Source: CAZADA01 sp964483775
GTDB taxonomy: Bacteria; Pseudomonadota; Alphaproteobacteria; Caulobacterales; Maricaulaceae
Length of the DNA: 42,937 bases
Direction of reading: 5' to 3'
NCBI GenBank assembly: GCA_964483775.1
Contig: CAZADA010000007.1
Coordinates: 1-42,937, forward strand
The notes under the pieces: model-generated
Databases searched by the model: none
Told to the model about the DNA's origin: nothing
What the model saw: the letters and a program-made list of their open reading frames with translations, nothing else
Made by a program: the position numbers and the translations under genes
Shown: positions 33,818-42,744 of the stretch, in pieces
Layout of the letters: the number at the start of each line of letters is the position of its first letter
How positions within the stretch are numbered: position 1 is the stretch's first letter

Positions 33818-33833
33818 GCCAGTGTCTATGCAT
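33810..33833. repeat. Direct repeat CTATGCAT x2 in a divergent promoter
   Basis: CTATGCAT occurs at 33810-33817 and 33826-33833, 16 bp apart, and each holds the palindrome ATGCAT. The first copy contains the AbrB-family start codon. The pair could be a regulator site for the two divergent genes, or it could mean that the real AbrB start is further in. Confidence 0.4.
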
Positions 33834-33896
33834 ACGGATTGGGCGTGGGTCTATCCGCGCCTCCCGGTTTTCTCGCTCGGCCTACGGGACACCATC

Positions 33897-34880
33897 ATGA
33901 AAATTGGCATCATTGGTGCGGGCATGGCGGGGGCGGCGTGCGGCCAGGCGCTGACCTCACGCGGTCACACCGTCACCCTTTTTGACAAGGGCCGGGGTCC
34001 GGGCGGGCGCATGTCAACGCGGCGCGTGTCGGCCCCGCAGGGCGAGCTGCGGTTTGATCATGGCGCGCAATATGTGACGGCGCGGAGCGAGGGTTTCGCC
34101 GCCGCGCTCGGGACCTGGCGTACGGCTGGCCACTGCGCGGTGTGGGACGCTCGCTTTGTGGGCCTGGGCGCTGAAACGCGGGCGGTCACCCCCTCTTCGC
34201 CGCGTTGGGTGGGCGCGCCGAGCATGAATGGTCTGGTTCGCGCTGCGTTGACTGGGCTTGATGTGCGGTTTGGCGCGCGCGTGTCGCAAACGCTTGGGCG
34301 TGGCGGCGCCTGGCGGTTGGTGTTTGAAGACGGCGCGGAGGCTGGACCTTTTGATGCGGTTGTTTGCGCCACGCCCGCAGAACAGGCCGTCGACCTGTTG
34401 GGCTCGATCGCACCCCAGCAAGCTCGCGAAGCGGCTGCGGCGCGGAGCCAACCGTGCTGGTCGGTGATGGCGCATTTTGCTGAGGATCGTGATCTTGGTT
34501 TCGACGCCGGGGCGGTGGATGCGGGGCCGCTGGCCTGGGTTGCGCGCGAGAGCTCCAAGCCGGGCCGGGCCGCCACGGGTGGTTGGGTCCTCCATGCGAC
34601 GGCGGATTGGTCGAGGCGACACCTCGAAGACCCAGCCGATGACGTCGCCGACACGCTGGTGCAGGCGTTTGGGTCGCTCAGCGGCCTCGGTGATCCAAAC
34701 TGGGCCCACGCGCACCGTTGGCGGTTCGCGCAGGTCGACCAGCCTGCCTCGAGCCCGTTTTCGTGGGATGCAAGCCTGGCCGTTGGCGCCTGTGGGGATT
34801 GGCGGATCGGGCCGCGTGTGGAGGCGGCGTGGACGTCGGGCGATCAGCTGGGGCGCGCCATGGCGGCCGCGTTGAGTTAG
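33897..34880 (+). CDS. FAD-dependent oxidoreductase, renalase-like
   Basis: A 327-residue flavoprotein starting at MKIGIIGAGMAGAACGQAL, the dinucleotide-binding GxGxxG, then TVTLFDKGRGPGGRMSTRR, which binds the FAD ribose and diphosphate. Further on are RFDHGAQYVTARSEGFAAAL, VVCATPAEQAVDLLG and, at the end, LAVGACGDWRIGPRVEAAW with SGDQLGRAMAAAL. This is the layout of small renalase-type amine or NAD(P)H oxidases. The substrate is unknown. An open extension to 33642 lies antisense to the AbrB-family gene and is rejected. Only 33 bp separate it from the convergent response regulator. Confidence 0.88.
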   Translation: MKIGIIGAGMAGAACGQALTSRGHTVTLFDKGRGPGGRMSTRRVSAPQGELRFDHGAQYVTARSEGFAAALGTWRTAGHCAVWDARFVGLGAETRAVTPSSPRWVGAPSMNGLVRAALTGLDVRFGARVSQTLGRGGAWRLVFEDGAEAGPFDAVVCATPAEQAVDLLGSIAPQQAREAAAARSQPCWSVMAHFAEDRDLGFDAGAVDAGPLAWVARESSKPGRAATGGWVLHATADWSRRHLEDPADDVADTLVQAFGSLSGLGDPNWAHAHRWRFAQVDQPASSPFSWDASLAVGACGDWRIGPRVEAAWTSGDQLGRAMAAALS

Positions 34881-34913
34881 CGAAAGGCGCAGGTGGCGTC
34901 CGACCGATTGTTT

Positions 34914-35801
34914 TTATCCCACCACGGAGCGGCCGAGCCGCTTGTCGACGACCTGTCGCAGCCCTTTCACGACCGATTGACGTGCGGGGTGTTCGGGGAT
35001 GATCGAGCTGAGCTCTTCAAGCGTGGTCAGATGGACGTCGACAACGTCGATTTGCAGCGGGCTGTTGGAGGCGCCAACCGCGTTGACGTATTCAATCAAG
35101 GACTCAGCGCTTTGGGCGACGGCGTCGTCCTCCTGGCGCACCGCGAAATCGGTCAACTTGCGAATGTGCTCGCGGAACATGCGCAGGACGGCGCGGTCTG
35201 AGAAGTCGAACTTGTCGAGCATGGCGCGCAGGATGCGGACCTCCGATTTCAGTCGGTGGCTCACCGCGTCCCAGGCGGATTGATCGGCGTCGATCACGAT
35301 CGGATCATCCAGTCGACGCTGATCGCCGGCATAGGCTGGATCGTTGTAGCGTCGCCGACATGGACCGACATAGCTGTGGCTGCGCACGAACTTGCGGGGG
35401 TTGTTCACCACCGCACCCAGACGCGAGATGATGGCGCCAAAGCTGACGGGCTTGACCAGAAACTCAGAGACGCCGGCGTCGCGCGCCTGGCGGATGACAT
35501 CAGGCGAGCTTGCGGTGGTGACGAGGATCACGCCCACGTCTTGGCATGGCGACGTTGGCGATTGTCGGATCCATTTGATCAGCTCTAGCCCCGACATGCC
35601 GGGCATCCACCAGTCCAAAAAGACCACGTCGGGACGCTGGTACGGGATATCTTCGATGGCCTGTCGTCCGTCGGCCGCCACGGACACCTGTTTGACGCCG
35701 GACTGGAGCAACATGTCGGCGTACAGCCCGCGCAAAAAGGCGTTGTCGTCGACGACGAGAACTCGGATATCGGCAAGGTCAGCTCGGGTCGGGGCGGTCA
35801 T
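34914..35801 (-). CDS. Response regulator with a helical C-terminal domain and no DNA-binding motif
   Basis: About 295 residues from MTAPTRADLADIRVLVVDDN. The receiver is complete: acidic pair in VVDDN, phospho-acceptor Asp63 in VVFLDWWMPGMS, Thr in LVTTASS and Lys in FLVKPVS. After a basic linker (KFVRSHSYVGPCRRRYNDPA) the last 130 residues are helical, with LKSEVRILRAMLDKFDFSDR and IRKLTDFAVRQEDD. No known output domain or DNA-binding motif is seen. It may work by protein contacts. No kinase lies beside it. An earlier TTG start at 35822 is less likely. Confidence 0.87.
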   Translation of the reverse strand: MTAPTRADLADIRVLVVDDNAFLRGLYADMLLQSGVKQVSVAADGRQAIEDIPYQRPDVVFLDWWMPGMSGLELIKWIRQSPTSPCQDVGVILVTTASSPDVIRQARDAGVSEFLVKPVSFGAIISRLGAVVNNPRKFVRSHSYVGPCRRRYNDPAYAGDQRRLDDPIVIDADQSAWDAVSHRLKSEVRILRAMLDKFDFSDRAVLRMFREHIRKLTDFAVRQEDDAVAQSAESLIEYVNAVGASNSPLQIDVVDVHLTTLEELSSIIPEHPARQSVVKGLRQVVDKRLGRSVVG

Positions 35802-35931
35802 GGCGTCGTTCTCGGCAACCAATGGTGCCCTGACCCTAAGCTGTCGGCATGTAAACGGCGTTGATTCTCCGAGCGAACTGGCGGGGATTCCGCCAACGCT
35901 GCGGTAACCATACGGGTGGGTTGATCAGCCC

Positions 35932-36750
35932 TTAGGCTGCTTCGGACGACCCGGTTTCCTTGTGAATCTCGACCGAATGCGGATACGGGATTTCGATGTT
36001 GCGGTCGTCGAACACTTCTTTCACGCGGCGAAGGGTGTTGAAGCGCACCTCCCAATAGTCGGCCGTGTTCACCCAAGCGCGCAGCTGCAGATCGACCGAG
36101 CTGTCGCCCAGATTGATGACCCGCACCCAAGGTTCAGCGGGTTCAGACTGGATGCGCTCATCGGCGTTCACCACTTCCATGATGGCGTCGACGGCCGATT
36201 GGATGTTGTCATCGTAGCTGATGCCGAACGTGAGATCGACGCGGCGGGTCTCGTGGGCTGAGAAGTTGGTGATGACCCCACCCCAGGCTTCGCCGTTGGG
36301 CACGATGATCTGCACATTGTCGACCGACACCAGTTCGGTGGTGAACAAGGTGATGTCTTTCACCGTGCCGGATGCGCCTGCGATGGAGACATACTGGCCA
36401 AGCTTGTAGGGCCGGAAGAAGATGATCAGAACGCCGGCGGCCAGGTTGCCCAGGGCCCCCTGCAGCGCGAAGCCGACCGCCAAAGTCGCCGCGCCGAGAA
36501 TGGCGACAAGGCTGGTCGCTTGGATTCCAGCCTGCTGCATCGCCAACACGATGCCGATGGTGATGACCGCATACTTGGCCAGCGAAGCAAAGAAACCCGC
36601 CAGCGTGTCATCAACGCGTTCGTTGTTCTCGCTGCGTTTGCGGATCAGGCGTGCGATGACGCCCGCCAACCAGAACGAGGCGAACAGTATGACGGCGGCT
36701 ATTGCGACTTTCACCGCAAAGCTCACGACGAATTGCGCGTTCAGTTCCAT
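35932..36750 (-). CDS. mscS: Small mechanosensitive channel (MscS family)
   Basis: A 272-residue inner-membrane channel that opens under membrane tension to release solutes after osmotic downshock. Three membrane helices occupy about residues 8-120. The pore helix reads AATLAVGFALQGALGNLAAG, with the alternating Gly and Ala that line the MscS pore, followed by VLIIFFRPYKLGQYVSI. The cytoplasmic beta domain includes VPNGEAWGGVITNFSAHETR. The size is that of classic MscS, not the larger forms. GAGGGG lies 6 bases before the ATG. It stands alone, 130 bp from the response regulator. Confidence 0.94.
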   Translation of the reverse strand: MELNAQFVVSFAVKVAIAAVILFASFWLAGVIARLIRKRSENNERVDDTLAGFFASLAKYAVITIGIVLAMQQAGIQATSLVAILGAATLAVGFALQGALGNLAAGVLIIFFRPYKLGQYVSIAGASGTVKDITLFTTELVSVDNVQIIVPNGEAWGGVITNFSAHETRRVDLTFGISYDDNIQSAVDAIMEVVNADERIQSEPAEPWVRVINLGDSSVDLQLRAWVNTADYWEVRFNTLRRVKEVFDDRNIEIPYPHSVEIHKETGSSEAA

Positions 36751-36837
36751 GGGTATCCCCTCACATCAGCCCTAGGGCCGGTTGGCGCCAGGGTCAGGAT
36801 CGTATGGTTAAAGAAGAGTTTCCCTGTTCGGAAAAGT

Positions 36838-38472
36838 TTATGGCAGCAATTTGTGTAAGTCGTTCAGTGTGTCGGCTTCAGCGCTTGGCTTATCCCAACG
36901 AATGCGGTTGATTCGGGGAAAACGCATGGCGATGCCTGACTTATGGCGCGCCGAGACATTTAATCCTTCAAACGCGACTTCCAGGACCAAACCTTCCTTT
37001 TGCGTCGCCACCACAGCGCGTACAGGACCAAACCGATCCGTGGTGTTGTTGCGCACGAATTTGTCCAACTCTTTAAGTTCACTGTCGGTGAAGCCAAAAT
37101 ATGCTTTTCCAACGGGCGTGAGCTCTGGCTCGCCGCTTTCGTTGCTGCGCCACACGCCGAAGGTGAAGTCGGAGTAGAAGCTGGAGCGTTTGCCGTGCCC
37201 GCGCTGGGCGTACATCAAGACGGCGTCCACCAGATAGGGATCGCGCTTCCATTTCAGCCACGGGCCCTTAGGGCGGCCTGGCGCGTAGACGCTGTCCCAC
37301 CGTTTGAGCATCACCCCCTCGATTTCCGAGGCTGGCGGATTGGCCCGCTTGGCGGCCAAATCGTCGAAATCTTCGAACGCCAAACGTTCTGACAGGTCAA
37401 AGCGCTCACCACCGACAGCGAGGATGAACGCCTCCAGGCGCTCACGGCGCTCGGCGAAACGGCGCGCGCGCCAATCGTCGTCGCCATCATGGAGGATGTC
37501 GTAAGCGCGGATGAAGGCCGGGCTGTCGGCCAGCAATTTCTTAGTGACGGTTTTGCGATTGAGGCGCTGCTGCAGCGCGTTGAACGGCGCAACGCCCCCC
37601 TGAAGGTCGCCCACCAACAGTTCCCCATCGATGGCGCCTTCGAACTCCATGGCGGCCAGCACGTCGGGGAATGTGTGGGAGATGTCGTCTCCGGTGCGCG
37701 TGTAAAGCCGGCGCACGCCGGCCTGGCTGGCGGCCTGGACGCGGATGCCGTCCCATTTCCACTCCGCGGCATAGGTCTCGGGCGTGATCACCGTCGGATC
37801 GATGGCGTCGGGCTCGCCGCGTTTGGCCTTGTCGATCAGCGTGGTGGCCAACATGACGGGGCGAAACGGCGCGTGGGATGCGGTCGTGGGTTTGCCCGCG
37901 CGCCCCTCCAACCAGCTGAACAGCTCCACATAGGGCGGAGTGAGGCCGTGCCAGAGCTCTTCGATTTCGGTGATGTCCTTGTCGCCAAGATTGGCCAAAG
38001 CCTGTTTGGTCAGGCGCGCCGATACGCCCACCCGCAGCCCGCCGGTGACCAGTTTGAGCAGCGCCCACCGCCCATCGGCGTCCAACGCGTCTAGCCAACC
38101 TTCGATGCGTTTGGGCGCTGAAGCGCGGGTGGCCTGTGTGAGGCCCGCGACCACATCGGTGAGGCTGGGCGCAGGGTCGGGGTTGGGTCGCTGCGGCCAG
38201 GCCAGCGATATGGTTTCGGCCAGATCACCCACGTAATCGTAGGACATGGCGAACAAAACCGGGTCCATTCGTTCCCCGATGAGGTTGCGCAACATGGCGG
38301 GCTTCGCCGAGGCGAACGTCAGATCGCGCGTGATCGCAGCGATGGCCCAGCCGCGCTCGGGGTCCGGCGTGCTGCGGGCGTAGTCCTCGATCAAACGCAG
38401 TTTGCCGTTGCGCTGGGGGGTCAGGATCAGCCGGGACAAGAGGAAAGCGAACGCCTGCATGGCGCTTTGCAT
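36838..38472 (-). CDS. ATP-dependent DNA ligase of the ligase-associated repair set
   Basis: A 544-residue DNA ligase. Adenylation motif I is AAEWKWDGIRVQAA with the active Lys near residue 238, followed by GELLVGDLQGGVAPFNALQQ, the EIEGVMLKRWDSVYAPGRPK block (motifs IV-V) and the OB fold with WLKWKRDPYLVDAVLMYAQR. The N-terminal 200 residues are the ligase DNA-binding domain (TGGLRVGVSARLTKQALANL). This is the class that bacteria keep with PdeM, the Lhr-like helicase and the MBL exonuclease; it is not LigD. Those partners are 19-30 kb to the left. A start at 38460 is also possible. Only 60 bp separate it from pyrD. Confidence 0.94.
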   Translation of the reverse strand: MQSAMQAFAFLLSRLILTPQRNGKLRLIEDYARSTPDPERGWAIAAITRDLTFASAKPAMLRNLIGERMDPVLFAMSYDYVGDLAETISLAWPQRPNPDPAPSLTDVVAGLTQATRASAPKRIEGWLDALDADGRWALLKLVTGGLRVGVSARLTKQALANLGDKDITEIEELWHGLTPPYVELFSWLEGRAGKPTTASHAPFRPVMLATTLIDKAKRGEPDAIDPTVITPETYAAEWKWDGIRVQAASQAGVRRLYTRTGDDISHTFPDVLAAMEFEGAIDGELLVGDLQGGVAPFNALQQRLNRKTVTKKLLADSPAFIRAYDILHDGDDDWRARRFAERRERLEAFILAVGGERFDLSERLAFEDFDDLAAKRANPPASEIEGVMLKRWDSVYAPGRPKGPWLKWKRDPYLVDAVLMYAQRGHGKRSSFYSDFTFGVWRSNESGEPELTPVGKAYFGFTDSELKELDKFVRNNTTDRFGPVRAVVATQKEGLVLEVAFEGLNVSARHKSGIAMRFPRINRIRWDKPSAEADTLNDLHKLLP

Positions 38473-38532
38473 GGCGCAGATCAGCCAGCGAGTTCAACCG
38501 TTAAACAGGCCCGTCCGCGACCTGGCGGCCGG

Positions 38533-39585
38533 CTAGAGATCCGCCCCAATCGCGTGTTGGAGGGCGGCGAACCCGTCACGCTTGAGCAAACTGGCCAGTT
38601 CGCGCGCGATGCGCTGGACCAGTCCGGGCCCCTGGTACACCAGGCCGGTGTAGAGTTGCACCGCGGCGGCGCCGGCGCGGATCTTGGCGTAGGCCGCCTC
38701 GCCGCTGTCGACGCCGCCAACCCCAATCATGGGCGTGCTCGGTCCAAGGCGTTGGGCGAACGCACCCAGCACGCGCGTTGACGAGGCCAGTAGGGGTCGT
38801 CCGGACAAACCGCCCGCCTCTGCGCTGCTCAATCGGGGGGGCCGCGACACGGTCGTGTTGGACACCACCAGGCCGGTGACGCAGGCGGCGCGCTCGACGG
38901 CCGCCGCCAGTGAGTCGATGGCGTGTTCATCAAGGTCCGGCGCCACCTTCAAAAACACCGGCAGGCCGGCCTGGCCGCACGCCAAGCGGCTGTGAACATC
39001 GCCGAGCCGATCCAACAGCGCCGACAAGTCGTCCCCGTATTGGAGGTTTCGCAAGCCAGGCGTGTTGGGCGATGAGATGTTGATCGTCACATAGTCGACG
39101 AGCGGCCACATCCGCTCCAGGCCCAACGCATAGTCCCTCGCCCGATCGTCACTTGTCGCGTTGGCGCCAAGGTTCACGCCGACCGGCCCCAGCTTCCGCA
39201 CCGTCTCACTGCGCCGGCCCAGTCGAGCGGCGGCGCGCTCCAAACCTTGGTTGTTGAACCCCAGCCGATTGATGATGGCCTTATCGGCGGTCAGGCGGAA
39301 CACGCGCGGCTTGGGATTGCCCGCCTGGGCCTTCGGGGTGACCGTTCCGCACTCTACAAAGCCAAATCCGGCGCGCAGCGCGCCGGCGTAGGCGATCGCG
39401 TCCTTGTCAAAGCCCGCCGCCAGACCAATCGGCGAACGCAGGCGCAGTCCAGCCACGTCAGTCTCAAGCACCGGATCGATCTGGCCGCTTTGCATAGGCC
39501 ATCGGCTCAGGCCACGCAGCGCTGCGGCGTGGGCGATCTCTGGCGGCAGCGCGCGCAGCGCCCGGGTGAAGAATGACGAGATCAT
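38533..39585 (-). CDS. pyrD: Dihydroorotate dehydrogenase (quinone), class 2
   Basis: This membrane-associated FMN enzyme oxidises dihydroorotate to orotate and passes electrons to quinone, the fourth step of pyrimidine synthesis. At 350 residues it carries the class 2 N-terminal helix (MISSFFTRALRALPPEIAHA) that contacts the membrane. The FMN site shows GLAAGFDKDAIAYAGAL, VECGTVTPKAQAGNPKPR and IINRLGFNNQG. The catalytic Ser is in NISSPNTPGLRNLQ, as in class 2, and the last block is MIGVGGVDSGEAAYAKIRAG. It is divergent from the small HTH gene and is followed by the ligase gene. Confidence 0.96.
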   Translation of the reverse strand: MISSFFTRALRALPPEIAHAAALRGLSRWPMQSGQIDPVLETDVAGLRLRSPIGLAAGFDKDAIAYAGALRAGFGFVECGTVTPKAQAGNPKPRVFRLTADKAIINRLGFNNQGLERAAARLGRRSETVRKLGPVGVNLGANATSDDRARDYALGLERMWPLVDYVTINISSPNTPGLRNLQYGDDLSALLDRLGDVHSRLACGQAGLPVFLKVAPDLDEHAIDSLAAAVERAACVTGLVVSNTTVSRPPRLSSAEAGGLSGRPLLASSTRVLGAFAQRLGPSTPMIGVGGVDSGEAAYAKIRAGAAAVQLYTGLVYQGPGLVQRIARELASLLKRDGFAALQHAIGADL

Positions 39586-39699
39586 GACACCGAGTGGGCT
39601 CCCGGGCTGCCCGTCGTCAAGGTCTGAGGCTGGACTCTCGCCAAGATTTCACTTTTGTTCCACACAACCAAAACGCGAACACCGGCTGGAGAAGGTCTG

Positions 39700-39978
39700 A
39701 TGTTGACGCACACCGCGGTCTGGGCCGCCATCGACACCCTGGCCGGTCGTCACGCCCTGACGACGTCAGCGCTGGCCCGCCGGGCGGGGCTGGACGCCAC
39801 GACGTTCAACAAGTCCAAACGCTTTGGCCCTGACGGCAAGCCCCGATGGCCGACCACGGAGAGCCTCGCCAAGGTGTTGGCGGCGGTGGACGTGACTTTC
39901 GAGGAGTTTGCGCGCTTGTGCGCGCACTTCGCGCCGGGCGCACCTGGGCAAGACATCACCGATGACGAGAACGACTAG
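39700..39978 (+). CDS. Small HTH regulator lacking a peptidase S24 domain
   Basis: A 92-residue protein starting at MLTHTAVWAAIDTLAGRHAL, with GGAG 8 bases before the ATG. The helix-turn-helix is TTSALARRAGLDATTFNKSK followed by RFGPDGKPRWPTTESLAKVL, the pattern of phage-repressor-like regulators that in relatives continue into a LexA-like S24 peptidase domain. Here the protein stops after ARLCAHFAPGAPGQDITDDE. It therefore lacks self-cleavage and any visible ligand domain. It is divergent from pyrD with a 114-bp gap, so it may control pyrD or itself. No stop-codon scar or frameshift tail with S24 motifs follows. Confidence 0.8.
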   Translation: MLTHTAVWAAIDTLAGRHALTTSALARRAGLDATTFNKSKRFGPDGKPRWPTTESLAKVLAAVDVTFEEFARLCAHFAPGAPGQDITDDEND

Positions 39979-40115
39979 GGCCGTGCTGTCGACCAGCGGC
40001 CCGCCGTGCTGTTGAGGCGCAGCTATGATGGCGGGGACGCTCTTGGTCAACGGTCGATCGGCATCGGATTTCGTGTATTGCTTCGCAGCAATGGAGCGGT
40101 GCTCGGGGGAAAAGC

Positions 40116-40751
40116 ATGCGGTTTGTTCTTGTCCTGAGTGTCCTGGCCAGCCTCGCGACGGCGGCGAACGCCCAGGAGACCAGCTATCAGCTCACCTGTA
40201 ATGGCGGCGGCGACATGCAGGTGACCGTCAGTGTCCGGGTGCCCGAACCTCATGAGGCGCTGCTTAACGCCACAGGCGGCCGGCTCGGTGGGTTGAGCAA
40301 TGTGCGGCAGAACTTTTTTTCCGAGATGCGCGTCAATTTCCTCACCAATCCCAACTTTCGCGGCATTGACAACAGTTTGGACGAACTGGATTTCACGCAT
40401 TGTTCTTGGCAGGACCGGCCGGTGAGCGCTCAAGAACCGAACGTCATCGCGCATGCCCAGCACAACCTGCCCGGCCGTGCGTTCATCCTGGAGGCGCGCG
40501 CCGATGGGTCGTTGGCGACGGTCACCACGACGGGTCCCTGCCCCACCGACAATGACGTCCGCCATATCATCGGTCGCATTCTTAGCAATGAACTGTTCGA
40601 CGTCATGGCCTACAACAATGGCGAAGGCCAATTGGTCGTCACCGATGTGTTGCGCGGCGAGGATACTGACATCCCTGCGGGCTGCAGCCATGGTACGACG
40701 CCGGTTTTTTCATTGCGGATTGGACGGGTGGATTTGGGCCGACGCCCTTAA
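40116..40751 (+). CDS. Unknown secreted protein
   Basis: A 211-residue protein with signal peptide MRFVLVLSVLASLATAANAQ. The mature protein begins ETSYQLTCNGGGDMQVTVSV and has four Cys in all (LTC, THC, GPC and AGC), which could form two disulfides. It ends VFSLRIGRVDLGRRP. I recognise no domain. GGGGGA lies before the ATG. It stands alone between the HTH gene and typA, ending at a hairpin shared with typA. Homologues, if any, are probably limited to close relatives. Confidence 0.72.
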   Translation: MRFVLVLSVLASLATAANAQETSYQLTCNGGGDMQVTVSVRVPEPHEALLNATGGRLGGLSNVRQNFFSEMRVNFLTNPNFRGIDNSLDELDFTHCSWQDRPVSAQEPNVIAHAQHNLPGRAFILEARADGSLATVTTTGPCPTDNDVRHIIGRILSNELFDVMAYNNGEGQLVVTDVLRGEDTDIPAGCSHGTTPVFSLRIGRVDLGRRP

Positions 40752-40778
40752 CGCTTGCCCGACCTGATACGCCACGTC

Positions 40779-40813
40779 AGCGGCCGTCGACTGTCCCGGG
40801 GCGATTGGCCGCT
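40779..40813. terminator. Hairpin between convergent unknown gene and typA
   Basis: AGCGGCC (40779-40785) pairs perfectly with GGCCGCT (40807-40813) over a 21-base loop. Its right arm touches the typA stop codon. It may end both transcripts. The loop is long and no T-run follows. Confidence 0.4.
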
Positions 40814-42642
40814 CACGCCTCGGCCATGGCCTTGGCTTGGCGTTTGCGCTCATGCGGGTCGAGGTGGCGTTTGCGCACGCGGATGGCGTTGGGCGTCACC
40901 TCCACCAACTCATCATCGTCGATCCACGCGATGGCCTGTTCTAGCGTCAGTCGGCGCGGCGGTGTGAGCTTCACCGCATCATCCTTGCCGGAGGCGCGAA
41001 TGTTGGTCAGCTTTTTGGACTTCAGCGGGTTGACGACGAGGTCTTCGGGCTTGGCGTTTTCGCCAATGATCATGCCTTCGTAAACCGGCGCGCCAGCGTC
41101 GATGAACAGCACGCCGCGCTCTTCCAGGTTCCACAAGGCGTAGGCCACCGCATCACCTTGTTCGGCCGAGACCAGCGCGCCGCGCGTGCGCCCGCCGAGT
41201 GGGCCAAGATAGGGCGCCCATTCATGGAACACCCGATTCATCACCCCCGAGCCGCGGGTCTGGGTCAGAAACTCTGAGTGGTAGCCAACCAGAGCACGCG
41301 CTGGCGCGTGCATGACGATGCGGGTCTTGCCCCCGCCGGAGGGTTTCATCTCCACGACCTGCGCCTTTTTCTGGCTCAGCGTTTCGATCACCGAGCCTGA
41401 GTACTCGTCGTCCACGTCAATGACGACCTCCTCAATGGGCTCAAGCCGTTGTCCGCCCTCTTCCTTGATCAAGACGCGCGGACGCGACACCGAAAGCTCA
41501 AAGCCTTCCCGGCGAAGGGTCTCCACCAGCACGCCCAGCTGCAATTCACCGCGGCCCGCCACTTCGAATGCGTCCTTGTCGGCCGTCTCGCGAACCTCGA
41601 TGGCCACATCGCCCTCAGCCTGGCGCAACAAGCGTTCGCGGATGACGCGCGACTGCACTTTGTCGCCGTCGCGTCCCGCATAGGGGCTGTCATTGATGGA
41701 GATGGTGACGGCCAAGGTCGGCGGGTCGATGGGCGGGGCGGCCACCGCTTCGTTGGCGTTCAACGCCATGACGGTGTCGGCGACGGTGGCGTCCGCCATC
41801 CCCGTCACGGCGATGATGTCGCCGGCTGACGCGGTGTCGACCGGAACCCGCTTGAGGCCGCGGAACGCCAGCAATTTGGACAAGCGAAACTGCTCGACCT
41901 GACCGCCGGCAAGGTTCAGCGCCTTGACCGTCTCACCCACGCTGATGGCCCCGCTCTCAATGCGCCCGGTGAGCACCCGGCCCAGGAACGGATCGCTGTC
42001 CAGCAATGTCGCCAACATGCGAAACGGTTGGTCGGCGTTGGCGGATGCAGCCGGTGGCGGCACGTGTTGGACGATCAGATCAAACAAAGGCGCAAGGCTC
42101 TCTCGCGGCGCCTCAAGGCTGTCGGACGCCCAGCCATCACGGCCCGAAGCGTAGAGATAAGGAAAATCGAGCTGATCCTCGTTGGCGCCCAACAGGCCAA
42201 ACAGGTCAAACACTTCGCCCACCACCTCGTCGGGCTGGGCGCTGTCGCGGTCGACTTTGTTCAACACCACGATGGGTTTGAGCCCAAGGCCAAGGGCCTT
42301 GGTCAGCACGAATTTGGTTTGCGGCATGGGGCCTTCGCTGGCGTCGACCAGCAACACACAACCATCCACCATGCTCAAAATGCGTTCGACTTCGCCGCCG
42401 AAATCAGCGTGGCCGGGCGTGTCGACAATATTGATGCGCACATCGCCCCACACCACCGATGTGGGCTTGGCGAGGATGGTGATCCCGCGCTCGCGCTCTT
42501 GATCGTTGGAGTCCATCGCGCGTTCTTGGCGCGCTTCGTTTTCGCGAAACGCCCCGCCCTGGGCGAGCAATTGGTCGACCAGGGTGGTTTTGCCGTGGTC
42601 GACGTGGGCGATGATGGCGATGTTACGCAATTGATCTGGCAT
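40813..42642 (-). CDS. typA: Translational GTPase TypA/BipA
   Basis: A ribosome-bound GTPase that helps ribosome assembly and stress adaptation. It is 609 residues, full length. The G1 loop is AHVDHGKTTLVDQLL (residues 12-26), the switch region is RGITILAKPT, G3 is DTPGHADFGGEV and G4 is VLNKVDRDSA. The EF-G-like domains follow, with GRGELQLGVLVETLRREG, and the BipA-specific C-terminal domain (GYHSEFLTQTRGSGVMNRVF, GTRGALVSAEQGDAVAYAL, VNPLKSKKLTNIRASGKDDA). The tail is Lys/Arg-rich. It is well conserved, so the call is firm. It is followed upstream by the AbgT gene on the same strand. Confidence 0.97.
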   Translation of the reverse strand: MPDQLRNIAIIAHVDHGKTTLVDQLLAQGGAFRENEARQERAMDSNDQERERGITILAKPTSVVWGDVRINIVDTPGHADFGGEVERILSMVDGCVLLVDASEGPMPQTKFVLTKALGLGLKPIVVLNKVDRDSAQPDEVVGEVFDLFGLLGANEDQLDFPYLYASGRDGWASDSLEAPRESLAPLFDLIVQHVPPPAASANADQPFRMLATLLDSDPFLGRVLTGRIESGAISVGETVKALNLAGGQVEQFRLSKLLAFRGLKRVPVDTASAGDIIAVTGMADATVADTVMALNANEAVAAPPIDPPTLAVTISINDSPYAGRDGDKVQSRVIRERLLRQAEGDVAIEVRETADKDAFEVAGRGELQLGVLVETLRREGFELSVSRPRVLIKEEGGQRLEPIEEVVIDVDDEYSGSVIETLSQKKAQVVEMKPSGGGKTRIVMHAPARALVGYHSEFLTQTRGSGVMNRVFHEWAPYLGPLGGRTRGALVSAEQGDAVAYALWNLEERGVLFIDAGAPVYEGMIIGENAKPEDLVVNPLKSKKLTNIRASGKDDAVKLTPPRRLTLEQAIAWIDDDELVEVTPNAIRVRKRHLDPHERKRQAKAMAEA

Positions 42643-42744
42643 GGACGGGTTCTCGCGCAGCGTTCCTCAACCGGACATGCGCTGCACTGCGGCAAAAGGC
42701 AAGTCGCGATGCCGGCGAGGACTGCTGGGCGGTGTCAACCGACG

